64,000 nt of DNA from Carposina sasakii (taxonomy: Eukaryota; Arthropoda; Insecta; Lepidoptera; Carposinidae), in the NCBI GenBank assembly GCA_014607495.2, contig CP053152.1, positions 2,914,001-2,978,000 on the forward strand, read 5' to 3'. Below the pieces are notes generated by a model. The model did no database searches. It was not told the origin of the DNA and worked only from the letters and a program-made list of their open reading frames with translations. Every line of letters starts with the position of its first letter. Within the stretch, counting starts at the first letter, position 1. The position numbers and the translations under genes are program-made. Below are positions 45,617 through 60,600 of the stretch, one piece after another.

Positions 45617-48600
45617 ATGAACTATTACGGTAAGTGATTTTGTTTTTAACTAGATTAAATAAAAGTGTAAAAACATTATTTAGGGTCCTATTTGCTAAAA
45701 ATAACTAGTTGTTAATGACTTAAATATAAAGGCAAAGTTATCGAATGCTACATTTTCATGGAGACATATTTTTATATTACATGGGGATTGTCATGTAGTC
45801 TTAGTAAGATTTTTATATTATAAAAGCCATAAGTTACCATTTGGTAACTTCTGGCCTTGAGGTTTGTTATTTTTATGTTATCGTGAAAAGGATAGATGGC
45901 AACCATAAAATGCCATTATTAAGGTTATCAGAGGCGAACATGAGCTAAGTGGCTTTAATTGTGAAACTTTCCTGTTTCATGTATAAAAATTAATGATGAT
46001 AGGTACTAAAATTGAATATGTTTGTTGTGACCTGAGGCAGAGACAAAAGAAGGATAACGATTTAAACAGTCCATGCATGTTAGTTTTTATGTTTCCGCTA
46101 TTCAAAAACGTGAACCTAGATTTCAATGAAAATTTGAATTAGCACACAGTGTTGTTAATTTGTGGTTTAAATATATCTATACTAGTGGACGCCCGCAACT
46201 TCGTCCGCGTGCATCGCAGAAAAAACAAAATGTCGAAATTATCCGGTATAAAAAGTAGCCTATGTGTTAATCCAAATTTTATTAAAATCACTCCAGCCGT
46301 TTTTACGTGAAAGAGTAACAAACACCCATACTCACAAACTTTCGCTTTTATAATAATAATATTTATTTATTATGTATAATGTATATAGTTGGATTTACTT
46401 ATTTGTTACAAGTGTGGGGCAAAATATGTGAACGATTTGTTTTTGCTATTTTCAGTACTACCATGGATAGTAATACTAAGCACTCATGCTGCTGCAGGAG
46501 GCGTCAAATACTTCGATGATTCCTCTGTTAAAACTATAAAATTGCCTCTTGAAAACGGAGAATCATCTTTCGGTTACAGCATTTCATATCAACCTGCAAT
46601 AAAACAGTAAGTAGAATTTAAATATAATTTTTGTGACATAGGTCTCTTTTGTATAGTTAGGCTGTATACCTTAGGATTACTACTATAATTTTGACATCGG
46701 TCTATGAGAGTAACGGAATAGAGAGTGCATCTGTGTTTGCGCACACACTTGTGCACTATAATATCTCCTGCGTATCTCTGTAGAGATTGATCGCCTTGGC
46801 CGAAATACGGTCGGAGATCATCATAATTTTAACGATTAATGCCATTAATTCCACCTTTTGGAATCTGGAACATACCTATCTACCTAGGTATTTGTAGTTT
46901 GTCCAAAATATAATTAAAAAGTAGCCATGTTCACAAGGCGTTACTATTTCACGAGGCAAGTTGTACTTGTAAGCAGTGTAGAACTTCCATAATGAAAGCA
47001 ACCTCGCTTATGAGTTCGCGGTTACCATGCAGGTCCAAACTGTCAGCGTCATTAATAATTACAAATAATCAAATAGTAGGTACTTACATTTGCTATGGTG
47101 TCATTTAAATTTTTTGCAATTGAGCAGATTCATCATCATTATCATTCTCAGCCATAGGAAGTCCACTGCTGAACATCCCCCAACAACCTCCAACCCGGCA
47201 GTTCGGAAGTGGCCTGCATCCGACCGTGGTTACGAGTAGGTCGTCCGTCCATCAGCATATCAAATTTTATACATTTTCAGATTAATTGTTAGCGCACCGA
47301 ATGATACAGTGGTCGGTTCGATCTTTACCTGCAAATCCACAAATTGTACTCCAATCAAGATAGTGGGATCAGATTATGTTCATGTGTCAGATAACATGAA
47401 ACGTGAGTATTTAATGTCTGTACAGTAAAATAAATGGCTTTAAATGTATGTATGTATGTATGAACTATGTATTTTGTGGAAAATAAATTTAATTTAATAG
47501 ACTTCATAACTGAACTATAAAATTTTGCCGCGCTCGCTGCAAATATTAAATATATATTTCAGTTGAAAATGAGTTAAGATACACGCTGTCTTGCTTGCAA
47601 TCCGCCTGCCCAGGGTGGTTACTATAGGCAAATATAGTATAGTAATATAGGTAAGACTATGGGGAGGTCCATGGCAGTAGTTGTGCCGTGCGCTGGAGAG
47701 GCCTATATCTAGCTGTGGACTGCAAAAGCTAATGTGTGAAATAATGCATACTGATTACTTTGTATGTTTATTATAGATTACGATTGGCTGGGTGCAACAG
47801 TCGCATCATCAAAAGATTATTTTGTGGTAAGTATCTTTTACTTTTCTTTCCTTCAATCTATCAGAAGGAAAAAATTACGATTTTCGCAGATTAATACGAT
47901 TTTTAAGCGATTAGCGAACATTTTGGCTATGATATTGATTTAACTAGTTAGGTAAAACGGGGCCTATAGTTTGGGTTGTTTAGTTAAACCTAGTATGAGT
48001 GTATCGTACTGTGATTGAATGAACAGAAGATTAGAAAATTATTATAACTCTTTCAACCTATCTAAAACTTCGACGAAACGACTTCATTGATTTGTTTTAC
48101 CTCTGTGTAGCAGGCAGCATATTAATCATATATTGGACTAATTTCTAATTTATTTCAGACTTGTGCTCCAAGAACACTGTATAACAAAGGATGTAAGTAA
48201 TATCATGAAAATAATTTATATTATTTTTACAATTATTATTGGTACTGACCCTTAATTTAAAATGTTAAATTCTTTCATCATTTTCTCCGATATTTTATAC
48301 TATATCCAGTACATACATATTCCTACAACAAGGAAAAACAAATTGGGAAAATACCTGAAATAGGTAGTGTCCTATTTCATATCTAATGTCTAATACCTCA
48401 ATGGACTTGGCACTTCGTTTAACATAATTAGGTCCTCTCAATTTTTTTAAGACTCTGCTTTACAAGTGTAGGTCTTTGAAATTATGCAGATGAAATTACA
48501 ATCAAGTAGGTTTAAAACAAGGTATTACGCTATTATGATCTAAGGGTACACACCGAGACGAACATAATTTGAGAACTTTTTATTCCAGATACAAGGGCTA

Positions 48601-51600
48601 AATGTTTTAAAATAACATTTAAAGAAGATTCGTCTCTCAACCCTAAAGTGACCAGTATGGAAACACTTACCCAGACGGAAAGAGAAGACTTTTCTTCGGA
48701 TCTTTCGAGCGACAATAAACTAAGTACTTAAATTATAGCATCAAAGTTTAGAGTCGGGTTGAACCCTACTATCGAATTCTATGAGAACAACTTAATCCAA
48801 AAATACGAATAATACTTTAATTAAAATGTTTTAAGAAATTAGGTTAATGTTTAGGCATCATTGAACATAATTATATCAAATAATATCATGGTTACTACGT
48901 TCTACCCTTATTTAATAACTACACTTACTTTATTTCTAGAGGTAGCTGCAGATTGCTTTGGATGGAGCATGTTTGTAATTGATGACGAAAGATTACTGAT
49001 TGGAAGCCCTTTTATAAGTCAAGGTAACAGTTTTTACTTATATTTAAAGTACCTACCTATATCTTTGAAAGATTAGTAGGTGCATTCCTCATTTAAATTA
49101 AATTATTTGAGTTAAATTAGTTATCTTCAAAACTATGTTACTTATTAGATTTCTCAAAAGACTGAAGCTATGCGTATGCTCACTGTGTATAGAAAATCAC
49201 GTTGAAACTTTATTTAAATTTCAGGTCGTGTGATAGTTTATGACAAATCACTTCATGCTATACAACTAAAGAAGTCAACAGAAATAAAAGCAAGGTTTAA
49301 TTATGGTGAGTGATTATAGTGTAGCAAAGTTTTACAGTATTAGTAATCGCTTGACTATGGGCAAAATCCCTGTGGCAGTATCCTTGTGGCGTGCCCTGGG
49401 GGAGGCCTACGTCCAGCAGTGGACTGCAATAGGCTGAAGAAGAAGTAATCTCTTAATCATACGTACCGAAGCGCTAGCAAACAGAGTTGGGTGGGTGAGT
49501 GCTTCAATGCACCTTGAAGCCTCAAGCACACCGGATGCGTATGTATGGAACTGTATAAGATACGACACACCGCTTGCCGTCTACGCTTACGTCTACGCAT
49601 ACGCATCCGGTCTGCCTGAGCCTATACAGTTCCATACATTATACGAGTAACTCGTGGTACGTGCACGTGTACGCATACGCATCTGATATGCTCGAGGATT
49701 GAATGCTCAGCAGCAGTTTGTGTGCCCGCGATCCAATATGGCGTGACTTGATTTTTGAATTCTTTGAAGTTCCTTGTGTTACAACTTGTGCGAGCCCGCA
49801 TTCAGTCAGCGCTGCTTCTGTCCCGGGTTCTGTGTGCTGAAGCCTTTAGTGTTTTCTTGCATTTTGTTTCGCCGAGTACTCGTCATAAAGTAAACAGAGA
49901 ATTAAGCAAGATCACTTTCTCACCTCTGTAATCGGTACGTGTGATGTGATCAAAGCATTAATTACCTGGGTTTTGCTAGTAGGCGTTTCATAATGATTTT
50001 CACGCCTTTATTCTTTATCTATGGTTTTATTTCTTTGGAAATAAATTCAGTGGTTCAGGCTCGTCACTGGGTTCAAACGGTTCAAACTTTCACATTCTAA
50101 CTCGAAGACATTGGACTGTCACCGCTTCTTTGCAAGTAGGTATCCTATTAGAATAATTCATGTCACTTCATGTCAAATATATTCATATCAATATCAACAC
50201 GGCTAGGTCAAAATGTTTGCAAAGTCCATACTTCTTAACACGCAGACAAAGTCACGGAGTATTTGAATGTCTTTCCCAGGTTACAGTTTGACTGCTGGGA
50301 AGTTTCTCAAAGGACAAGACGAAATTATTGCAGTATCCTCTCCTTTCGGCGCTGTAGGTGAAGGAATGGTATGTTTAATCCAAAATATTTTCGATTCAAC
50401 TATGGTATTTTTATTTCAAGATAATCATATAAGAAAACCTCCTTTTCTACGAGTATATGTCGACTACAACATGCAAAGAGGAGATGGGTTTATCTAAATT
50501 CCTTCATGGATGAAACTGACATATTTTTGTGAAACCACGGGCAATACCTTATCCTACTTACTTCTTACCTTGTTCCGGCATCTCCTCTTAGGTAGAGAGC
50601 TTTCAGTTTAGCTTAAGCTGCGAGTTTTAATTCTCTCTAGCACAAACTATTATTACACATATAAAATGTTTTGGCCTGAATGACTAACAGACGGATCAAC
50701 GCACAACCTAAACCAAAACCACTGATCGTTTATAACTGAACCTTGGAAGGTGTGTTCTTTTGTGACGTCAGAAGAGATTTTTGGAAATTGTACCTCTATT
50801 AAAGAGCAAAGTTTGTATAAGATAACACGACTCTTCGGTTCAATCTATGTACTTCAGATTTATCATAAACATGAACTCTAATGAACTGGCTTCATAAAAC
50901 AACCTAGGTCATGTTTTCAGGTACTTTTATACAGTTCAAATCTAACTGAGCTGGAAACAATAGAAGATAATTCCACTGGAATCATTTTCGGGAAGGTGTT
51001 ATGCTCGTTCAAAATCGAAGATGACATGTCGGGTTTGTTAGTCAGTGCGCCTTCTAAAGTCCCTTCACATAGCAGTGGATATGATATAGGAGTGGTACAG
51101 GTTTATTCTGAGAAGGTAAGCACATTACTTAATTACATTACATTATACTTTACTAATAGGTTTACTATGTGGTGTCGGTAGAGTAAAGCACCATTCCATG
51201 TCCTCGGCGATATGGTTTTGGTGATGGGTAAAATGGAGGTGGCACCACAAATTGTACACCACCCATTTGGTTAGTATATTGATGTGGTTTTGTGCCAATT
51301 GGCGGTTTTTTGGTTTTTGGTGGGTGGGTTTTTATCAGTACCACCTCCCGTGTTGGAATACTTGGAATAGTCAAATTATAACTATTATACAGGGTGATTT
51401 TTGGTCGTCAACGTTACCGAAAACTACGGAAGCTCCTCATCATCACGATAATTTTTCTCCGTGGAAGCATACCTGGGAAGTGTCTTGGTTCCAAAATATT
51501 AGGGTCCAAAGTTGAGTAAATAGACTGCGTTTTTCTGCATAAATGCACATTGACGCGTGTAGCAAATTTTTTCACGAGAAATAATTATTATCTATCTATG

Positions 51601-54600
51601 AAAAAACTAGAATAAACACTAAACACTATAAATTTCGCCCGATCAGGTAATAAAAAAAAAACAAAAAAAATTACATCGTTTCCCAGCATTTTTTTGGCAT
51701 AAACTTACTTTATTTGATGTATAGAGTACCCTTCGTTAAGGGTGGCAACGAAAAAACACCTGTATATGATAAAATTATATTAATTATATTTCAGGCTAAA
51801 AAAATATCCCTAATTAACACAGTCACTATTGAAAGCCTAGAAGGATTAAAAAAGTCGAATGGAGGTCAATTTGGTGCGAATGTCATTAGTCTCGGAGATT
51901 TGGACGCGGATGGAATCGATGGTAAATATTTTATATTCATATAGAGCATGAGATTTAAGTTTGTGATCTCAAATGACCACTTAGATCACTTTAACGCATG
52001 CCCTTCCTTTCTAGTGTTTTTTTTATATAGGTATCTATTTGAAGAGACTTTTGACCAGGGATTATATTTTGTTTTTATATGAACAAACTTTCGCTATCAC
52101 AAGTGGTTTGCTGAAAGAAATCTCTTATAGGGATAAGCACGCCTTTGTACATTGTCAATGCAAAATGTTTTTCCACATAAAATGTCTGTGTACAATAAAG
52201 AATAGAATAGAACAATATTAGAGGAAAATTAAATACTTCAAGATATTATATTTGCAGTATACACATAAAGTTAGTAAGAACAATAGCTATATGATAATGA
52301 TCAAATTATGGCAAATAGATGTAAATGACCAGTAGCAAATTGCTAGCTTATCGTGAAAGAAAACGCCCAAGTTCAGTCGATTCTTACGACATGCACGGAA
52401 GGAGATGGAGCTGATGTGTTTAGTGTAGCTCCGCATCAGCACAAGATTTAAAGGTATACTCATGAACGTATAAAGAATAACGGACAGAGTATTGTCAATA
52501 CACAGATTGAGGCATTCATAGTAAGCTCGGTAACGATATTCCATGTAGTACCTAGGGATGTGTAATGACGCGTTATCCACCCACACATACAAACCATAGT
52601 AAGCTCGGCGCCTACTAGAAAAAACGCACACATGCGCAACGCGCCGCCATTTCGGTGCTTAAATTTATGCATTGACAGCATTACGTCCATTGTTCTTTAT
52701 ATGTTCATGGGTATACTATAGGGAATTAATCATTTTATTAACATTTATTTCAGAGGTTGCTATAGCAGCGCCATACTTGGATAAGGGAGCGGGAGCAGTC
52801 TACATATATTCTGGTGCTGAAGTAATATCAAAGGAAACTCCAAACTTCATTCAAAAGATTGAAAGTAAACATTATGTCGGATTTGGATTCAGCCTCGCTA
52901 AAATTGAGGAATATTTTTCTGATACGTCATACGGTACGATATGCATAAAAAAATCTGTTTACTGTACCTACTACCTATGCAATTAGTTTCTTTAAAACCC
53001 ATTTGTATTTAACCATAATAATATATTTAGGTTCACGTAAATGGTTTCGGAATAGAAGCTAATCAATAAACACTTCATTCCTTAACTTAAATGTTACGAA
53101 CAACCTAGGTACTGATATTTCGTCGGTCTAATTATCAAAATGCGTAACTCCAAAAAAAAATCGAAAAGTCTCGAGCACACCGGATGGGTATGCGTGCACG
53201 TAAGCGTGCCGCTTGATGTCTATGCTTACGTCTACGCATACGCATCTGGTCTGCCCGTGCCTATACAGTTCCATAAATTTACAACTCAGAGGTACGTGTA
53301 CGTCTACGCTTACGTGCACGCATACGCATTTGGTGTGCTCGAGGTTTTCTAACAGGAAGGAATATGATTCTACGCCAGATGGCATTAAAAGTAAATATTT
53401 TTTTTTTTGGAGTTACGCATTTTGATAATTAGACAGACGATTTGATCACGCTGCTTTTTTAACCTTTTATTAAATCACTATCCCTTATGTATAAGAGATA
53501 TAAATGAAATTGTATTAGGCGTTACAATTCGGAAGTTCAAACATTCACTATGGGTGCGCCCACCACCGGGCCCTACACCCTCCACTGGCATATTTATAGA
53601 AATATTTCTATAATCCTGAGGATGCCACGGTTGTTGGCGAAACATATGTAGATTATTTATCTAGTTTTTGATTTCGGAATAGTGCAATGTATCGTCTTGC
53701 ATGCTAGGTGCTCGGGTCTGGTTTCTCATGGCGATTGTAGTTAGTGCAAGTGCCTGTTGTCGCAATTATGGGTTATCAGATCCGAGGGTCAGTGGAGGGT
53801 GTAGGGCCCGGTGGTGGGCGCACCCATAGTGAAGTATAAGAGGTATGTCAAGATACTGTTATTTTTCTTTTTCAGGATTAGCAATAGGTGTTCCAATTAA
53901 TAACACAGTGATTCTTGTAAAAGGCAAAAACTTCGTTGAAGTTAACTTGACATTTGAACTTAAATACATTGGAAAGGTAAACGCTTCATTTTCGGATTGT
54001 CTTATACAATGTACTACTGTAACACTAATTCTCATGCATTGAATAAACATTTTATTTTTCAGGCCGACAGCAGGAGTGTAAAAAATATCACAGTATGTTT
54101 AATGTTAAATAAACCCGTGCCAGTAAATATCTCTAGCAGTAAGTATATACAACGATTCCTAACTTCCCGCGGCTTAGCCCGCATTCCCCATAGAAACGAA
54201 AGTAATAGTTATAATCCTTGAATTATAATAAATACATACATACATACATTTAATCACGCCTTTATCCCTTACGGGGTAGGCAGAGCACCAAGGGCCAATA
54301 GAACCACATGGTGCCACTTCTGACCAATTTTGAGGGTATAGTTGAGATGTACAAGTTCGGTTAGTAGTGACAGGTGGTCAGCCCATCGCTTACAAAACAC
54401 CAAGACCCTCTTGTCCCTCTACTGACTTGTACAGTATGCCCGGGAAGAGAAGCAGCTGTAGTATTATACGTTTTTTTTTTCACTAATAATATGGTTAAAA
54501 TGATTAATATACTCGCCACTTGAGACTGAGTTTGCAATTCGAGGAAACCTATCATGTTTTAATATAAATTAATGTTTTTTTTTTCAGAAATCAAAATTGG

Positions 54601-57600
54601 TGTTGATATAAGACATCCAAGTTTTACAATAGTCGAACAAAATGATATCGGCTCTTACAGTTACATTGAAACAATATCAACAACAGAGCCAAAGTGTAAA
54701 TTATTACACTTGAAGACTCCATTGGTATGAATAAGTTTTATCAATTCAGCCATGTTTTTTATCAACAAAATTCAATGAAAGATTACAGCGACATCAAAAT
54801 TGTAGTTGACTACGAATTTTGTAGTAAATTTCTTGTACTCGTACACTAACAACATTTTCTCTTTAAAAGATTTTTAAAAGCTTTTTGTTAAAAAAATTTG
54901 GTGTACAATAACGAATTAGAATAATAACATGTTAACTAGTGCACGACCGTGACTCTATCCGCTTGGACTACAGGGAAAGAAACTAATGTTATAAAACAGC
55001 ACAAATTACTATAAATATACCGTTATCTGTATTCTAGAAAGGGAGATACGACAAGCCTTTACTGTACAACATATCTGCGGAACCGGGAGATACTTTAACG
55101 ATAATAAATAAAGGCAGGAACCACAGCATAAGTGGTACGGAAGACTTGAATTACTGTAATGGAACCTGCAAGCCATTTCTTCTCACCAGTTTGATATACG
55201 AGTAAGCTTTATTATGGTGTTAATTACATTATTCAATAAACAGCGGTTATTATCATTATCTTCCTGTTCTTCTTGCATTATTTATGTACGAGTATGGGAT
55301 TGGCGCAATATGGTTTCTTTCGAAACTCATATTGCTTAGGGTTTGGCGTTTGCTAATGTAAGAGGCTAATGTAGGTACAACATTTACATATGTACTCGTA
55401 CATATGATGATCTCCGACCGGCCAAGGCGACCAATCTCTACGGAAATTGGCCAGGTACGCAGGAGATATTATATTATAGTGCACAAGTGTGTGCGCAAAC
55501 ACAGATGCAATCCGTTACTCTGATAGTCCGATGAGACGGAAAGCCGACACGACCGGAGAGAGATCAGGCGCAGGACCGACAGTTTTACGTGCTTTCCGAG
55601 GCACGAGCTAAGTGACAATTTCACAACATTAAAATTGTACATGAAATAAATTCATTGGTTCAGGCCCGTGACTGGGATCGAACTTACTCGTCCCGCTTGG
55701 AAGGTGCAAGTCTTAACCACTAGCCTTGTCTATAGGTATATCTACATATACCTATAGACAAGGCTATGTTCCCAACGGGGATAGCCAAAACTGCAAGATT
55801 ATAAGGGAGCTACGTTTAGCACAGCGGCGTCAGATGTTAGTGATCAATGACATTTGCAAACATCAAAAATAAGATGAGTAAATGCTCCTTACTCAGCTCT
55901 TGCTTCAGCAAGGAAGAAGCTGCAGCTGATATATTCCAATGAAGGCCTGCATCAGCACGGGATTAACAATTATAAACTATTATAAAATGTTCTAGAGACG
56001 GCCTTCTCTTCGTCGGCGAAGCTAACTCAACAAAGAACATTACCATTGAGGTGACCAATTTTAAGGAGGTCGCGTACACAGCCTGCCTTCACTTGCGAGT
56101 CCGCAGCGGTGCGGTACTCCTTGGTCTTCCCCCACTGTGCACATTTGTGGAGGACCACGACTATACAGATCTGTGCCAGGAAATACAATGTGCGCCGATA
56201 GAGCCTATTCTGTATAACGAAACGTGGGTACGTATAATATACCTACCTATAAATATAGCGTTGATGCCAGTGCCGTAAATCTGCACCCTGTGCGGGCTTT
56301 TGTAACTGCGCCCTCTTTAGTTCTGCCTGGTCTGGTCATTCTTGAGCTCCCCAGAGTCTATGCCCTGGGCACTGGATACTATAATCTATGTAGGTACACA
56401 TGCGATTGCAGCGTAATACATATCACGCGCTTAGGAGATTCCATAGCATAGCAGGGCCAGATGGAAAAGATCAGTGACAAGTCGCTAGCTGGTAGCCTAA
56501 GGGAACTCCATAATCAACTCTTACGATAAGCACGGAAGTAGATACAGTTGATTATTAAATTTCACTACACGGAGATGCAGCTGATTCGAGTATTCTAATT
56601 TACGAGTATTCTAAAAATTTAATTATTTTCATTTTGGGCACGCTGCCATCGGTGGAGGATTTGAAGGCCATATTCTATCTGTAAATATTTTTGTTTAATA
56701 GTATATTTTAATTTTAGTGTATAGTTTACGCTATTAGTTTATTATATTACCTATTTTTAATTTTCATTTTAATTTCATTTTATGAAGAATAAAGTTTATG
56801 CTATTTTCTGTTATTTACTAATTGTTATGTAAAGATAAATAATTATTTTCAGATATTAAATAATATTACGATTAGTGTTCCTGACATGAAAACTGATGAA
56901 GTATCCTTTGAGGTACACACATACGATGCATGTCAGTTGCCGGAAAAACGTATACTATCCAGAAGTTTTCCATTGGTAGGAGACATAGCAGAAGTCAACG
57001 TCTATGGGTGAGTGAATCTAGTTCTTTCTTCAAGTACCTATTAAATAACCCGATATCTCCGACAGGGACCATGTCTTTTCTTATGGCTAATTTCAATATC
57101 AGATATCGAAAGATTTTTGATTTCGAATTTGAAATTTAGAAGATTATACAAAAAATCTCTTAAGATCGGTTACTCGCATTGAAATTGGCTGCACCTAAGA
57201 CTATAAATAGCAACATTAAAAACTTTTTTATTTTAGCAAAATTCTCTCCCAGTTATTCAGTCAAATGTTCCTTGAAAACATCTCAAATGTCCCTGTTAGG
57301 TTGATGGTGTCTAGTAGACGCTGATTTATTATGTTTTTTAAGGTATAACAATCATTCTCGAGTAATCCCAGTACTGGCTACAGATATTAAAAATGGGAAG
57401 CAGTTGAACTATACTTTCACGGTAAGTTTTTGGGTTCATTTAGAATTATTGCAAAAGGTAATAATTATTAAAGTAACATACATAACACTGGTAATATACT
57501 CGTAAATAAATATCCTATTTTGTTTATTTGTAGATAGTTAACAACGGTGTAACAAACTTTAGGGACTACATTTACTGTGAAATAACTATTCCAAGGAAAT

Positions 57601-60600
57601 ATTACATGGCCGATTTCACAGATCCTGTAAGTACTTACCTACCTTTGCTATGGCTGAAAACGTTTATACCATGTCCCTTATGTACTGTCATGCCATGCAG
57701 TTATATTGTACCTGCATGTCCTGATAAGGGTGATTAGATCATTACTCCTCGTTATCAAATAGTAACCTCTACTAGGTGTAACAAAAGGGATGTCAAGCGA
57801 ATGCTATGATTATACCTAGAGAACCGATCTCGAAATACATATACATATACAGGCTGTAACAGAAAGGGTATGTTAAGCGAAAAGCTATGTAAATAATCCA
57901 CAATAGAGAACCCATTACCAAAATTATAGACTCAAAATCACATGTTTATTTTTCAAAATTGTATGAACATTCCTGAGTTGTTTAGGATTTCTCCATACTA
58001 TCTGGAAAAATAAACTAAAATTTTGGAAATAGCTTCTCTATAGTGGGCTATTTACATAGCTTTTCGCTTAACATACCCCTTTTGTTACACCCTGTATAAT
58101 CACGCCTTTATCCCTTACGGAGTAGGCAGAGCACCAAGATAGAACCACATGGTGCCACTTCTGACCAATTTTGAGGGTATAGTTGAGATGTACAAGTTCG
58201 GTTAGTAGTAACAGGTGGTCAGCCCATCGCCTACAAAACACCAAAACCCTCTTGTCCCCCTACTGACTTGTACAGTATACCCGGGAAGAGAAGCAGCTGT
58301 AGTATTATATGTTTTTTTTTTTCACTCCCAGAGCAGCATATAAGATCTCGAAATAACATGTATATATTTGAAGATTTTATGAACATTCCCGAATTGTTTA
58401 GGAAGAACAAGAAGTCACCATACTAAGCACTTACTTGAAAAAATAAACATGTGATTTCGAGTCTCAAAGTTTGTATTTATTATGAATTTATGCATATTTT
58501 TTTTTACATTACATCATCAGTTCATCACCTTACAGGTAAATTCTAACATTAACTGCACCGCACAGCCTGACACGGATGACTATGTGATAACATGCAGGAT
58601 AACGGAGCTGATGGCGAAGCAACGGCTATTTTTGACAGTTCCGTTCTGCACACCTCTGGGATCGATAGGTAAGTACGTTTTGGTATCTATTCGTTGTAAA
58701 AAAAATTATCCAATTTTAGTACCTTCAAGTTGAGGTAAAATACAATAAGCCACATACTACTAATTGTCTTTGCTACTACTTAACTAAAATGAACGAGGCT
58801 TTCTTCCAGCAAAGCAACATTCATGCCTAAGTAGGTGGTAAGTAATAAATAATCCATTTATGAATTAGCTACTAAGCATATCGAGCTTGATATTTTTGAT
58901 CCTAGACTTCGTGTCTTCTGAGGTACGCTTAAAAGTATCCTTCATTTCAATGAGCCTGGTATATAAATTTATCTATGTATTTGTAATTACTATTTTCTTT
59001 TCTTTCTGTACGTATGTTCCTAAATTGTCAATACGTACGTTTTTTTTGTGGTTTTATCAATAGGTTAAATATTTAGGAGTATGTAATTTCAATTACATAC
59101 TGAATATTGTTTGTGTCTTAATTCTATGTATTATACTCGTAGATATAGGTAATTAAGTGCTCACCTAATTTTATACCCAGTTGTATCATGTTTGGTGTGC
59201 TTAATAAATAAAATAAAAAAATAAAATAAGTAACTTGTTCACTTAATTTGTTTCAGAAATCGCAGACTTTCAAGATCGAGATGAAATATGCATCACGGGG
59301 TATTTCAAAATGTATATAGGAAACGAGACAAAATATTATGAAAGGTATGTATGTACCTAATTTGATTGTATTACCTACTATTTACACATAGTTACCCTCA
59401 CAATGATGACCATAATGGTAAATGAAAATGGTCTTGTTAATGATGATTACAAAGACTAAACGATATTTTGTTTACCTAACTTTTTAAGAAACGCCTTTTT
59501 TCTAGGCTCTTACCACGTAGATCTTTATTAGCTATTCTACAGGCTCTATGGGGATGGTAGGCGTGAGGCGTGACTGTATCTAACTACTTATGTATGTAAG
59601 TAGTATGTGTATATGTTCTAATACAGGTTGGAGACGAAACTGCAATACCTGCATCTGCCGCTCTGGGTTATTATCGTTGCAGCTGTTGTTGGAATCGTTG
59701 TGCTGATGGCCATAGTTCTGGTACTACGAGAAGTAAGCACTGAACATATTTTACAAAATTACTAGGAAATAGACATAGATATAAGCCGCGTGGTGCCGGC
59801 AGAGTAGAGTTTGTACCACCCCATGCCTGCCCGTGGGTATCGTACGAGGCGATTAAGGGTTTCCGGGAGGTGGGCAGCAGCGCCTCCCGCGTTGACAACA
59901 TAGTCCGAAAATCACACTGCGGTCACCAACCCGTCTGCCCAGTGTGGTGACTATGGGCAAAACCCCCCTGTGGCAGTAGCCTTGTGGTATGCTCTGGGGG
60001 AGGCCTACGTCCAGCAGTGGACTGCGATAGGCTGAAAACGAAGATATATAAATCATAGTGGTAGTGTCTGGATGGCAAAAAGGGGAGATCGAGCCGTGTG
60101 GCGTACCCTGGGGGAGGCCTACGTCCAGCAGTGGACTGCAATAGGCTTACTACGACGACGATGATATGAATCATAAGGAAGATACCATAGCTACGTTTAT
60201 CAGAACGGGGTCAGATGTTAACGATCAGTGGCAAGTTGCTAGCACATCGCCTGAGAGATATTTATGTTGTCATTGCAATAAAATGTACTTAACCTATTAA
60301 TATTTCAGTGTGGTGTACTACAAAGAACTAAGAAGAAGGAGTTGAAGAATTATAAGGTAGAATACATACTTTTAAGTATTCAAATTTTTTATAAATTCAG
60401 GTGCCGACCACGGCATTGCATTAACTTTGACCTGCTATTATGAATATCCGGTCAACAACATATCTCTCTAGTGACATAGTTATCACATTGTTTAATTTAG
60501 TTTAATGAGTTACAAGTTACGTAATAAGCCTACCGTTGATATTACTTAGATTATTATAGCTAAGTACCTACTGAAAACTAAATTTCCTTTTCAGAAAAGA

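Noticed and set aside
53140..53352. CRISPR-like repeated units
   Set aside because: Units are variable, partly inverted and without spacers of constant size, in a eukaryotic genome. It is a palindromic repeat.
53128..53425. Overlapping open frames rich in Val-Tyr-Ala-Tyr or Thr-His-Thr-His
   Set aside because: They arise from the TACGCA-type palindromic repeat on both strands, not from a protein gene.
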